Positions 15,686 through 21,983 of a stretch of 43,121 nt of DNA are shown here, one piece after another. The stretch is from Candidatus Doudnabacteria bacterium (GTDB lineage: Bacteria; Patescibacteriota; Doudnabacteria; UBA920). The position numbers were made by a program, and so were the translations under genes. Numbering within the stretch: the stretch's first letter is position 1; every line of letters begins with the position of its first letter. Location: contig CAIVSE010000029.1 of NCBI GenBank assembly GCA_903908535.1, forward strand, positions 1 through 43,121. The letters are read 5' to 3'. Below the pieces are notes generated by a model. That model made no database searches. It was not told where the DNA came from and was given only the letters and a program-made list of their open reading frames with translations.

Positions 15686-15880
15686 AAATACATTGTACCT
15701 TTCCGCAAGCAGACGCAAAAAAGGCCACCCGCTTGCTCCGGCCTTCCCTTTCGGGATTGCCCACAGCCTTTCGGCTATGACACTGAAGTATAAAAGCAAG
15801 ACAGATGACCGTCTTTATACTTCAGTGTTTAACGTTGCCGTGCTCACAGCCGAAGCCGTGAGTTTAGGCGATTAAATTGT
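15686..15880 (-). promoter_or_regulatory. Structured 5' leader with terminator/attenuator upstream of the lipoprotein operon
   Basis: Minus-strand order: hairpin CTCACGGC-UUCG-GCTGTGAG (15862-15843); a perfect 15-bp stem, 15828-15814 with 15794-15780; a GAAA-capped hairpin AGCC/GGCT (15776-15765); a GAAA-capped hairpin TCCC/GGGA (15756-15745); a terminator with GGCC/GGCC ends and a T6 run (15743-15717). GCAAGC in the terminator loop (15736-15731) can pair with GCTTGC just downstream (15710-15705), an alternative fold. This is the layout of a riboswitch or attenuator, but I recognise no known class. Confidence 0.6.
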
Positions 15881-15886
15881 GGCTTT

Positions 15887-15914
15887 ATTATAACATTTTG
15901 TTAAAAGCTTACAA
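15887..15914 (-). promoter_or_regulatory. Promoter of the lipoprotein operon
   Basis: Minus-strand -35 TTGTAA (15914-15909), 16-bp spacer, -10 TATAAT (15892-15887). Transcription would start near 15880 and give a leader of about 195 nt. It overlaps back to back with the MerR-like gene's promoter region. Confidence 0.55.
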
Positions 15915-15918
15915 GGTC

Positions 15919-15947
15919 TTGACTTAAATCTTACATTGAGGTATGAT
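15919..15947 (+). promoter_or_regulatory. Promoter of the MerR-like gene; leaderless start
   Basis: -35 TTGACT (15919-15924), 17-bp spacer, -10 TATGAT (15942-15947), then 6 nt and ATG at 15954. The 17-bp spacer is ordinary, not the 19-20 bp stretch that MerR activators correct. Confidence 0.6.
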
Positions 15948-15953
15948 TTATGC

Positions 15954-16745
15954 ATGAACGATAAACCGTCTAAAAATCCTTTTTTCAGCCAAGTTAGAGC
16001 CGAAAATTTGGAACAGTTCGGGGAGGTTTTTAAAAACAATAGGTTATTTAATGACCGAGAGTATACAGTTGCCAACACAGATGTGTCTTACCGAGTGATA
16101 AATCATTGGGGCAAAAATGACGTTTTGCCAGATGGGTTAAAAAGCTCTAAAGGCTGGCATAAATTTTCCTTTACTGAACTAATATGGCTCCGGTTAGTTA
16201 CGCACCTTAGGAATTTTGGTTTTTCGCTTAAAAGGATTGCAGAGATAAAAAAACAGATTATGGACTATGACAAACAGCATGATGTTTATCCTGTCTTGGA
16301 GTGGCCTGCCGTACAGGCTTGGAATACAGACGTTAGCCCGTGCCTTGTTGTTTTGGCGGATGGTCATGCAGGTTTAGCTGATTCTTTGGAAATTGAACTG
16401 TTGAGATACAAAAAACAGCAAGATATGCTTTTGATACCGCTCAAACAGATTTTTACCGAGATGGGGATTTCCGCCAAAAAAGGTAAATTTCTTATGCCCT
16501 TGCATTTGAACGCAAAAGAATTAAACTTATTGTTTGCCGTTCAAGAGGGCAAGTTCGGTACGATTACAATCAAGTTAAAAAATGGACAGATTGAACGCTT
16601 AGAAAAAACTGAAAATCTAGGGGCATTGGACGAATCTTACGAAAAGGTGCGGGAAATTATTAAAGCTGACGGTTATCAAAGAATTGTCTTGGAAACAGAG
16701 AACGGCAGAACTGTAAATTTAGAAAGAACAATTAAAGAAAAATGA
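15954..16745 (+). CDS. MerR-type HTH regulator with unknown C-terminal domain
   Basis: 263 aa. Residues about 35-95 form a MerR-like winged helix (VSYRVINHWGKNDVLPDG, then FTELIWLRLVTHLRNFGFSL and KRIAEIKKQI), with W and R residues where family members contact DNA. The C-terminal 150 residues show no known effector domain and no Cys cluster for metal sensing; they include a beta-rich segment (FGTITIKLKNGQIERLE) that is repeated in style near the end (IVLETENGRTVNLE). It is divergent from the lipoprotein operon and lies just upstream of the recombinase genes, so it probably controls one or both. ATG at 15954 is chosen from the leaderless promoter. Confidence 0.65.
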   Translation: MNDKPSKNPFFSQVRAENLEQFGEVFKNNRLFNDREYTVANTDVSYRVINHWGKNDVLPDGLKSSKGWHKFSFTELIWLRLVTHLRNFGFSLKRIAEIKKQIMDYDKQHDVYPVLEWPAVQAWNTDVSPCLVVLADGHAGLADSLEIELLRYKKQQDMLLIPLKQIFTEMGISAKKGKFLMPLHLNAKELNLLFAVQEGKFGTITIKLKNGQIERLEKTENLGALDESYEKVREIIKADGYQRIVLETENGRTVNLERTIKEK

Positions 16746-16831
16746 CATTATTTTATATTATTTTAATGCTATCGGATACCCCGAAGCACTTACAAACTAT
16801 GACAACCGCTATCATAAAAAGTGAAGCAATG

Positions 16832-16846
16832 TCGCAATATTTGCGA
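16832..16846. promoter_or_regulatory. Inverted repeat just upstream of the small pre-recombinase gene
   Basis: TCGCAA-TAT-TTGCGA is a near-perfect 15-bp dyad that ends 4 nt before the candidate ATG at 16851. It could be an operator or a translation-blocking hairpin. The rest of 16746-16850 holds nothing recognised. Confidence 0.35.
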
Positions 16847-16850
16847 GCTA

Positions 16851-17012
16851 ATGTTTGTTACAATAAAGGAATATCGGGAGGTACTTAACGACAACGAGAG
16901 TACCGACGAGCAGATTCAAAAACGCTTAGAGTATTTAGAGGCATTTTGCCGGAATATTATTAGGCAGGAATTAGAGCCAAAGTCATTAAGTCAAAAAAAT
17001 GGACAAAGCTAG
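16851..17012 (+). CDS. Small hypothetical protein overlapping the recombinase start
   Basis: 53 aa from ATG 16851 (MFVTIKEYREVLND...). It is short, charged and predicted helical (EQIQKRLEYLEAFCRNIIRQ). It overlaps the recombinase start codon by 14 nt, so the two are likely co-translated. Size and position would fit a recombination directionality factor or accessory protein; that is inference from position only. The frame is open to a GTG at 16821, so the start is uncertain. Confidence 0.45.
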   Translation: MFVTIKEYREVLNDNESTDEQIQKRLEYLEAFCRNIIRQELEPKSLSQKNGQS

Positions 17013-18612
17013 AAAAACCAATCATAAAGGGAAAGATAACGGGGCAACTTACGCCTTGCTTTATTGCCGTGTTTCGTCGGATAGACAGGCCAATGAAGGG
17101 CACGGTTTGGACAGCCAGGAATTGCGGTGCAGACAGTTTATAGAATCGCAAGGCTTGGTTTTTGATAGTCTGTACCAAGACGCCGCTTCCGGCGGTGGTA
17201 ATTACCAAGACCGTGCCGGAATGAATGAGATTATAAAGCACATTGATAAATTTCCTTACAGAAAATTTGTGGTTGTGGTTGATGATTTGTCCCGCTTATC
17301 CCGTGATACCAAAGCCTATTTAACTTTAAAAGAGGCTTTGAAAAACAGGCAGGTGGAGATGATGTCTCCAAATTTCCATTTTGATGACACGCCGGAAGGT
17401 GAATATATTGAGCAGGTTACAATGGCTGGCCATGAGCTGCAAAGGAAGGTAAATCGGCGGCAGGTTATTCAGAAGCAAAAGGCCAGACTGGAATCTGGCT
17501 ATTGGCCTTTTGGGAGTAAAAAGGGCTACACAATTAACAAGGTTGAGGGGCACGGCAAACTGGCAGAACCAAACAAAGAAGGGGATTTGCTCAAAGAAGC
17601 CTTAGAGGGTTTTGCCAGCGGCGTATTTATTCGGAAAATTGACGTCTGCCGTTTTCTATTGGAAAAAGGATTTTGGAAAACCCAAAGAGCAGAAAAATAT
17701 CTTGATAAAGTTACGGCCATATTAAGAGACCCTTTTTATGCTGGATATATTGAATACAGGCCGTGGGAAGTTTCCCGCCGCATAGGCCAGCACAAGAGCA
17801 TAATTTCGTTAGAGACCCACGAGCTAATTCAAAAGCGATTGCGTAAGGTGGATTTGAACGAGCGTGTCCGCATTGACACTTCACCAGATTTTCCGCTTCG
17901 TGGGCTAATAATTCACGACGAGTGCAAAGGCCATATTACCGGAGCTTGGTATAAAGGCAGGAAGGAAAAATACAGAAAATATGTTTGTCATACGGCAGGC
18001 TGCCCAAATTACAATAAACCGTTTGCGGCTAAAGATGTAGAGGGTCGCTTCCAAAAGGTGCTAGAAAAAGGAGCGTTAAAAAAACAAGTGGATGTTTTAG
18101 TAAAAAAGATGTTTGACCGAGTGTGGAGTGATGAAGTTTTAAAAATCAAGACTAGCGAACAAAGTTTAGGACAACAAAAAAGAACCTTAGAAAAAAGGCT
18201 CTCTGACCTTACCAATTTAATGCTGTCTGCTAAGTCGCCAGCCGTAAAGCGTAATTATGAAAAACAGATAGAAACGGCTGCAAATGAGCTTGAAGCAATT
18301 GAGGGTAAATCCATTGCCGGTATAGACTTAAACGTTCCTTATCAAACCGCCCTTGCAAAGGCCACAGGATTGCTAAAAATGCCCCATATAACGTGGAAAA
18401 AGCTCAATGTCCACGAACAGCACGGGCTATTCTTTTTCCTGTTTTTGGAAAAATTATCCTACTCTATAAAAGAGGGTTATCAAACCGCACAAATCCCTTA
18501 CGCAGCAAGGCTTTTTGAAGATTTTGCGGTCAAAGCACCCCAGTTGGTGGAGATGCCGGGAGTTAAACCCGGGTCCAAAACTTCTCAACCTTCTTATTGT
18601 TCACAAGATTAG
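16999..18612 (+). CDS. Large serine recombinase (integrase) of the ssrA-associated element
   Basis: 537 aa. The N-terminal resolvase domain (about 17-160) has YCRVSSDRQ with nucleophile Ser26, and DLSRLSRD. A recombinase DNA-binding domain follows, then a zinc ribbon (HDECKGH...CHTAGCPNYN, about 305-340) and a coiled coil (about 385-440), the domain order of large serine integrases. Such enzymes insert and excise elements at specific att sites through 2-bp crossovers. The last 68 bases of the gene run antisense through the 3' end of ssrA, so the C terminus (MPGVKPGSKTSQPSYC) is written in tmRNA sequence. This places the integration site in ssrA. Confidence 0.9.
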   Translation: MDKARKTNHKGKDNGATYALLYCRVSSDRQANEGHGLDSQELRCRQFIESQGLVFDSLYQDAASGGGNYQDRAGMNEIIKHIDKFPYRKFVVVVDDLSRLSRDTKAYLTLKEALKNRQVEMMSPNFHFDDTPEGEYIEQVTMAGHELQRKVNRRQVIQKQKARLESGYWPFGSKKGYTINKVEGHGKLAEPNKEGDLLKEALEGFASGVFIRKIDVCRFLLEKGFWKTQRAEKYLDKVTAILRDPFYAGYIEYRPWEVSRRIGQHKSIISLETHELIQKRLRKVDLNERVRIDTSPDFPLRGLIIHDECKGHITGAWYKGRKEKYRKYVCHTAGCPNYNKPFAAKDVEGRFQKVLEKGALKKQVDVLVKKMFDRVWSDEVLKIKTSEQSLGQQKRTLEKRLSDLTNLMLSAKSPAVKRNYEKQIETAANELEAIEGKSIAGIDLNVPYQTALAKATGLLKMPHITWKKLNVHEQHGLFFFLFLEKLSYSIKEGYQTAQIPYAARLFEDFAVKAPQLVEMPGVKPGSKTSQPSYCSQD

Positions 18613-18938
18613 CCGGTTAAATGCTTTGATGAAGTTAACCGGCAACCACATTCATCAAAGTTAATTTACGTTGTCTTAGTTTTGCCGGTGCAAATTAAAC
18701 GGGCAAAAAGCAGCCCCGAATAAACCTATTGCTCTTCAGCGAGGGCGCGCTAAAGGATAGGGTGCAGCTTAATAAATTAAGCTAACACAGGCTGAAGCTG
18801 GTTTGCGTTAGCAAATGCAGCCTGAACCTTAGACCATGCTGTTGCATTGGTGTTTGCCTGGCGGATTTACGAGTCACTTAGGCTTGCTCGTCTTGCATAG
18901 AAAAAGATTTTAAAGTCCTGTCAAAATCCGTCATCCCC
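18545..18938 (-). ncRNA. ssrA: Transfer-messenger RNA (tmRNA)
   Basis: Minus strand, 394 nt, one-piece. The 5' end GGGGATG (18938-18932) pairs with CATCTCC (18555-18549) to form the acceptor stem, followed by A and an encoded CCA (18547-18545). The T arm reads CCGGG-TTTAACT-CCCGG. The 5' half continues GACGGATTTTGACAGGA as in tmRNAs. The tag frame runs from GCA at 18857 to TAA at 18777: 26 residues, beginning ANTNATAW and ending QPVLA. tmRNA with SmpB rescues ribosomes stalled on broken mRNAs and marks the peptides for proteolysis. smpB lies 2.3 kb away on the same strand. The tag is long and ends VLA instead of the usual ALAA. Confidence 0.93.
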
Positions 18939-18981
18939 ATAATGTTGTACGGGATAAATCCCATGGTTATTATTGTAGTAC

Positions 18982-19025
18982 AAAAAATATAAAAAAACAA
19001 GAGCGGGTCCGCGGACGCGCTCTTG
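18982..19025 (-). terminator. Rho-independent terminator of the PEP-CTERM gene
   Basis: On the minus strand CAAGAGCG/CGCTCTTG closes an inner GTCC/GGAC stem (19025-18998), followed by GTTTTTTTATATTTTTT. Directly after the stop codon of the PEP-CTERM gene. Confidence 0.8.
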
Positions 19026-19040
19026 GGTATGGTTAATGGA

Positions 19041-19625
19041 CTAAACGGTTTCTCTCTTTCTTTTACAGGCCGTCACAACGGCCAAAAGAGCAGTGGCGCC
19101 GATTACCATGGCGCCGGTCTTTGGTTCCGGCGTATTTTCCACCTCCAGGGTCGGCCCCGTAATTAGGCTGTTTGGCCCGCTATAGGGTGCCGAATCGTCA
19201 AATCCGTTGCCTGTTACGCCACCCACCGGAATTGAAATTTGGATACTGCCGGGGCCATCCGTGACGTCGCCGCGGATTTGGAATTCCACGGAGGCGTCCG
19301 AGCCAACAACGTAAGGGAACGTAAATCCGTCCGTGGGGCCGGGGCTGGAAATTATAGTCCCCAGTTCGTAGACGTAGGTGCCGTCGGTCCACAGTTCCAG
19401 ATTTTTCACCAGGACGCCTGTGACATCCAGGTTTATGTTCATGCCGGACAGATTCAGCGTTTCGGCCGCGGGATTGAAGACGTCAATTACGGCCAAAACG
19501 TTATTGGTTGTACCGGGAATAAACGGCCCGGTTGGGGTTAGTGGGTCAAACCCCACGGTAATGCCATTGGCGCTAGCTGTTGTTAAAAAACAAGCCGCCA
19601 GAAAAACTGCCGTTAGTGTTTTCAT
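19041..19625 (-). CDS. Secreted protein with PEP-CTERM-type sorting signal
   Basis: 194 aa. It has a Sec signal peptide (residues 1-19), a beta-rich body (about 20-160) and a C-terminal tripartite signal: PEP motif (NTPEPKTGAM), hydrophobic helix (VIGATALLAVVTA) and basic tail (CKRKRETV). PEP-CTERM proteins are processed by an exosortase (EpsH/XrtA type) and sent to the cell surface or extracellular matrix, usually in Gram-negative, exopolysaccharide-producing bacteria. No exosortase is in this window. It has a consensus promoter (TTGACA-17-TATAAT), a GGAGG site 6 nt before the ATG and its own terminator, so it is monocistronic and likely well expressed. This style differs from the leaderless genes around it and may reflect acquisition from another phylum. 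Confidence 0.75.
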   Translation of the reverse strand: MKTLTAVFLAACFLTTASANGITVGFDPLTPTGPFIPGTTNNVLAVIDVFNPAAETLNLSGMNINLDVTGVLVKNLELWTDGTYVYELGTIISSPGPTDGFTFPYVVGSDASVEFQIRGDVTDGPGSIQISIPVGGVTGNGFDDSAPYSGPNSLITGPTLEVENTPEPKTGAMVIGATALLAVVTACKRKRETV

Positions 19626-19648
19626 GCTTCCTCCAGTTCCAGTTTTAT

Positions 19649-19677
19649 ATTATATATAAGGCAGAGATTTATGTCAA
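19649..19677 (-). promoter_or_regulatory. Consensus sigma70 promoter of the PEP-CTERM gene
   Basis: Minus-strand TTGACA (19677-19672), 17-bp spacer, TATAAT (19654-19649): a perfect match to both hexamers. A GGAGG site follows close to the ATG at 19625. Confidence 0.8.
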
Positions 19678-19687
19678 GAAGCGCGCT

Positions 19688-19724
19688 AAAAAACCACCCC
19701 GGGTTTTTATTGGGATGGTTTTTT
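19688..19724 (-). terminator. Terminator of the DUF1059 operon (possibly bidirectional)
   Basis: AAAAACCA-CCC and GGG-TGGTTTTT arms around an AT-rich loop, with T runs on both strands. It lies 17 bp past the stop codon of the DUF1059 gene on the minus strand. Confidence 0.65.
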
Positions 19725-19741
19725 ATCTTTTTATGTTCTGT

Positions 19742-19957
19742 TTACATTTCCGGCAGGGCGTCGAACTTTGGCTTAAAATCTTCCATCCATTTTGTAGTTT
19801 GTTCCGGAGTCATTTTTTTTATATTAGCGGCCATTTCCGGATGGGCCTGGGTAACGTGACCCATGCCGTCTTTGACCAGTTCTTCGGCGGTATTACCACT
19901 AAGCATTACGGTGCAATCTGCCGGTCCGCCCATTTGGGCGCATGTCATTTGTTTCAT
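19742..19957 (-). CDS. DUF1059-like small protein
   Basis: 71 aa. It opens with MKQMTCAQMGGPADC, has GNTAEELVKDGMGHVTQAHPE in the middle (about 21-41) and Met-rich helices after it. The C-x6-7-C start and the GM-x-H...HPE segment match DUF1059, a family of small soluble proteins of unknown function found across bacteria and archaea. The ATG overlaps the stop of the upstream gene (ATGA), and an AAAGG site precedes it. Last gene of a three-gene operon. Confidence 0.65.
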   Translation of the reverse strand: MKQMTCAQMGGPADCTVMLSGNTAEELVKDGMGHVTQAHPEMAANIKKMTPEQTTKWMEDFKPKFDALPEM

Positions 19958-20364
19958 AATATTTTACCTTTCTTTTTCCCGTCCGCTTTCTTTGGGTGGC
20001 GAATGGCGGATGCCGGGCGATTATTTTTTAGTTGTTTGGAAATGTTTTTCCAGTGCCTGCGCATGTCGTCGGCCATGGCCCTAAGATCTGCCGGATTGAC
20101 ATTCTTGAGCTTGCCATACTTTTCTGTAATTTGGCTGACAACTTTTTGGTAGTTTTCCTCGGATAAATCTTTAAGGTTTTCCAGTTTTTCCACCACTTCG
20201 CCTTTGGCTTTTATCATCCAACCTTTCATTTGCCTGCGGTTTTGCGCGGAATGCTTACTGCCGTAAAAGTAGTAGGCGCCCGCTGCCGCGGCAGCCAAAG
20301 CCGCCAGACCCATGCCAAGGCCGGTTTTAGTTTCTGTTGACATCTGCTTGTTGTTTTGTGCCAT
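19954..20364 (-). CDS. Membrane-anchored basic helical protein (YtxH-like)
   Basis: 136 aa. One Ala/Gly-rich TM segment (about 14-34) is followed by a basic, helical cytoplasmic part with a LENLKDLSEENYQKVV core and a Lys-rich C terminus (HPKKADGKKKGK). The organisation resembles YtxH-like envelope stress proteins. AGAAAGG lies before the ATG. Middle gene of the operon. Exact role unknown. Confidence 0.55.
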   Translation of the reverse strand: MAQNNKQMSTETKTGLGMGLAALAAAAAGAYYFYGSKHSAQNRRQMKGWMIKAKGEVVEKLENLKDLSEENYQKVVSQITEKYGKLKNVNPADLRAMADDMRRHWKNISKQLKNNRPASAIRHPKKADGKKKGKIL

Positions 20365-20380
20365 AATGACCTTTCTATGA

Positions 20381-20644
20381 TTATTTTTGTGAGCGTTTAT
20401 AAAGGTTGTTAAAAAATTTCACAAAGTAGCGGAGTTTGGCGCCCTGGTGCTTGACGTTGTCACGCAGTTCGCCGATGTCTTCGGCCAAAGCGTCGGCTTC
20501 GGCCCGGGCCTTGCCGGCGATATATTTGATGTCGCGCAGAATTTTGATGCCATAAATTGTGGCAATGGCCAAAATCACAGTTAAGACCACAACCGCAATG
20601 GTGGTTATATAAAAGAAGACGTCCATTTTCATAAAGTCTGTCAT
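20381..20644 (-). CDS. Small membrane protein with coiled-coil tail
   Basis: 87 aa from ATG 20644. A single TM helix (about 10-30, FYITTIAVVVLTVILAIATIY) is followed by a charged helical tail (AEADALAEDIGELRDNVKH), of the kind seen in DUF948-like or membrane-scaffold proteins. The start was chosen because TGC-TATAAT (20659-20651) ends 6 nt before this ATG; the longer frame to 20680 begins upstream of the promoter. First gene of the operon with the YtxH-like and DUF1059 genes. Confidence 0.6.
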   Translation of the reverse strand: MTDFMKMDVFFYITTIAVVVLTVILAIATIYGIKILRDIKYIAGKARAEADALAEDIGELRDNVKHQGAKLRYFVKFFNNLYKRSQK

Positions 20645-20650
20645 GCGGGT

Positions 20651-20659
20651 ATTATAGCA
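20651..20659 (-). promoter_or_regulatory. Extended -10 promoter; leaderless start at 20644
   Basis: Minus-strand TGC-TATAAT (20659-20651), then ACCCGC and ATG at 20644. Confidence 0.6.
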
Positions 20660-20688
20660 CGGAAACACAATGGGAACCATTGTGCACT

Positions 20689-21228
20689 CTACCGCCCATA
20701 TTTCCTAAACAGTTCCTCCAGAATATTTTGGTACAGTTGACGTGTGCTTTCATCATGTCCGACCTCCAAAACTTCATCATTTATCGTAGTGGCGGCCGAA
20801 GTCCAGTTATAAGATCCCGACGCGTAAATCTGGTCGGTCACCACAGCCTTCATATGCATAATGCCCTGGCTGTTTTGTTCGTACACGGGAATGCCGTGGC
20901 TGCGCAAATCATCAATCAATTTTTTTTGTCCGCTGGCGGTTTGGTACTGCTGGGTATCGGTAATGCCAATCACCGTCACTCCTCTATATTTGGCGGCCAG
21001 CAAAGCGCTTTCAATATCCTGCCGCGTAAAAGTATAGACGGCAAAATACACAAAACTGCGGGCGTTTTGGATGGCGCTGATAATTTCCTTATTCAGTTCG
21101 TGTTCCTGGTTGTAGTAGACTTTAGTTTCGTGTTTTGGTAAGTACTGGCGATAATAATACAGCCCTAAGCAACTAGTGGCAAGGAACGCGATGATCAACA
21201 AATAAGCGGCATCGCGTTTTAACTTCAT
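20689..21228 (-). CDS. Phospholipase D-superfamily (Nuc-like) endonuclease, membrane anchored
   Basis: 179 aa. A signal or anchor (about 9-27) is followed by one PLD domain. The HKD motif is complete: His125-x-Lys127-x4-Asp132 (HMKAVVTD), followed by ASGSYNWTSAA. Single-motif members such as Nuc dimerise to build the active site and cut nucleic acids or phosphodiesters, here outside the cytoplasmic membrane. It starts 1 nt after the smpB stop codon, so it is co-transcribed with smpB. In reduced bacteria such a nuclease may serve scavenging or DNA uptake; that is inference. Confidence 0.75.
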   Translation of the reverse strand: MKLKRDAAYLLIIAFLATSCLGLYYYRQYLPKHETKVYYNQEHELNKEIISAIQNARSFVYFAVYTFTRQDIESALLAAKYRGVTVIGITDTQQYQTASGQKKLIDDLRSHGIPVYEQNSQGIMHMKAVVTDQIYASGSYNWTSAATTINDEVLEVGHDESTRQLYQNILEELFRKYGR

Positions 21229-21229
21229 T

Positions 21230-21667
21230 TTATTTATTTATATGCTCACGGATTTCCTTTTGGCTTTCCCGTTTTTTTATGTATTCCCGTTTGTCGGTTT
21301 TTTTGCGGGCCTTGCCCAGGCCAACAGTCATTTTAACCAAACCGCGGTGGCCGGCAAAAATTTCCAGGGGGATGATGGTCAAGCCTTTTTCTTTGCCGAT
21401 AAGTTGATTAATCTCCGCTTTGTTTAATAGCAGGAAGCGGCTATGGGTAGGGTTGTAGCTTTCGTTATGGGCGTATTTGTAGGGGCCAATGTGGCAATTA
21501 ATAAGGCTGACCGCGCCGGGGGAAACAGTTACGTAAGCGCCGGCTAAGGAAACATTGCCGGCCTTTACCGATTTAACTTCCGGGCCTGTTAAAACCAGCC
21601 CGGCCGTAAGGACCTGCTTAATATCGTAGTCATAATGCGCGCGCGTGTTTTTGGCGAGTGGCTTCAT
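21230..21667 (-). CDS. smpB: SsrA-binding protein SmpB
   Basis: 145 aa, near the usual length of about 150-160. N-terminal signature: NTRAHYDYDI then GLVLTGPEVKSVKAGNVSL; then HNESYNPTHSRFLLLNKAEI and a basic C-terminal tail (KREYIKKRESQKEIREHINK). SmpB binds the tRNA-like part of tmRNA and its tail enters the empty mRNA channel of stalled ribosomes. ssrA lies 2.3 kb further along on the same strand, so both parts of trans-translation are in this window. A TGC-TAAACT promoter-like sequence ends 8 nt before the ATG. Confidence 0.92.
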   Translation of the reverse strand: MKPLAKNTRAHYDYDIKQVLTAGLVLTGPEVKSVKAGNVSLAGAYVTVSPGAVSLINCHIGPYKYAHNESYNPTHSRFLLLNKAEINQLIGKEKGLTIIPLEIFAGHRGLVKMTVGLGKARKKTDKREYIKKRESQKEIREHINK

Positions 21668-21755
21668 ATATTAATAGTTTAGCAGGGTGTTATTGTTTTT
21701 AACAGAGAGGGTCTTGTCCACCCCATGTGGATAAAAATGTCCCTGTCCCGCGTAT

Positions 21756-21836
21756 TTAAAGGAGGTGAAGATGAAATTGTGTTCATAAAAATGTTATGAT
21801 TTTGTTATCTCGGTTCAATCCCCGGCGGGTCCTCCA
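21756..21836 (+). other. Mini-ORF with strong Shine-Dalgarno, running into a tRNA-3'-end-like sequence
   Basis: AAAGGAGGTG (about 21758-21767), a full complement of the 16S rRNA tail, precedes ATG-AAA-TTG-TGT-TCA-TAA (MKLCS). Further on, GGTTCAATC...GGTCCTCCA (21812-21836) looks like the T loop, acceptor strand and CCA of a tRNA, but the matching 5' acceptor sequence is absent and the T stem has a mismatch. It may be a tRNA remnant left by an old integration, or a leader peptide in the argS upstream region. Low certainty on both. Confidence 0.3.
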
Positions 21837-21838
21837 TA

Positions 21839-21866
21839 TTGACAGACATGTTTAATCTGTTAAAAT
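21839..21866 (+). promoter_or_regulatory. Promoter for a short transcript upstream of argS
   Basis: TTGACA (21839-21844), 16-bp spacer, TAAAAT (21861-21866). Transcription from about 21873 would meet the terminator at 21902-21926 and give an RNA of about 55-60 nt. Confidence 0.45.
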
Positions 21867-21901
21867 GTTTATGGTAGGAACGAGCTTAACTAGTGATTCA
21901 T

Positions 21902-21926
21902 AAACCCCCTGCAAGCGGGGGTTTTG
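21902..21926 (+). terminator. Intrinsic terminator upstream of argS
   Basis: AAACCCCC-TGCAAGC-GGGGGTTTT, an 8-bp stem with a following T run. No gene precedes it on this strand, only the promoter at 21839. Confidence 0.7.
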
Positions 21927-21932
21927 TTAAAT

Positions 21933-21961
21933 TTGTGAAACGGGAGAAATTATTGTATAAT
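21933..21961 (+). promoter_or_regulatory. Promoter of argS
   Basis: -35 TTGTGA (21933-21938), 17-bp spacer, -10 TATAAT (21956-21961), about 16 nt of leader before the ATG at 21984. Confidence 0.6.
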
Positions 21962-21983
21962 ACCAGCACTTATATCCAAAGAA

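Larger units (their letters stand above)
11204..18612. mobile_element. Probable integrative element at the ssrA 3' end (left limit unresolved)
   Basis: Right limit: the recombinase gene overlaps the tmRNA 3' end (18545-18612), a classic integration site. Content is accessory: AT-rich, small hypothetical genes, zinc-ribbon protein, lipoproteins, a regulator and a recombinase, with no housekeeping gene until 19 kb. No second copy of the tmRNA end was found to the left, which is not required for a serine integrase with a very short core. The left limit is drawn at the upstream end of the methyltransferase gene but could be near 11.4 or 12.8 kb, or include the restriction-modification remnant. 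Confidence 0.45.

Noticed and set aside
15942-15947. MerR-type activated promoter with stretched spacer at the regulator's own gene
   Set aside because: The spacer between TTGACT and TATGAT is an ordinary 17 bp.
11204-18545. attR copy of the tmRNA 3' end
   Set aside because: No repeat of GGAGATGCCGGGAG or the T-arm sequence was found to the left; short chance matches such as GAGTTAAA near 11617 were too weak.
21668-21983. T-box riboswitch upstream of argS
   Set aside because: No GGTGGNACCGCG-type T-box sequence or specifier-loop architecture is present; only a short promoter-terminator unit is seen.
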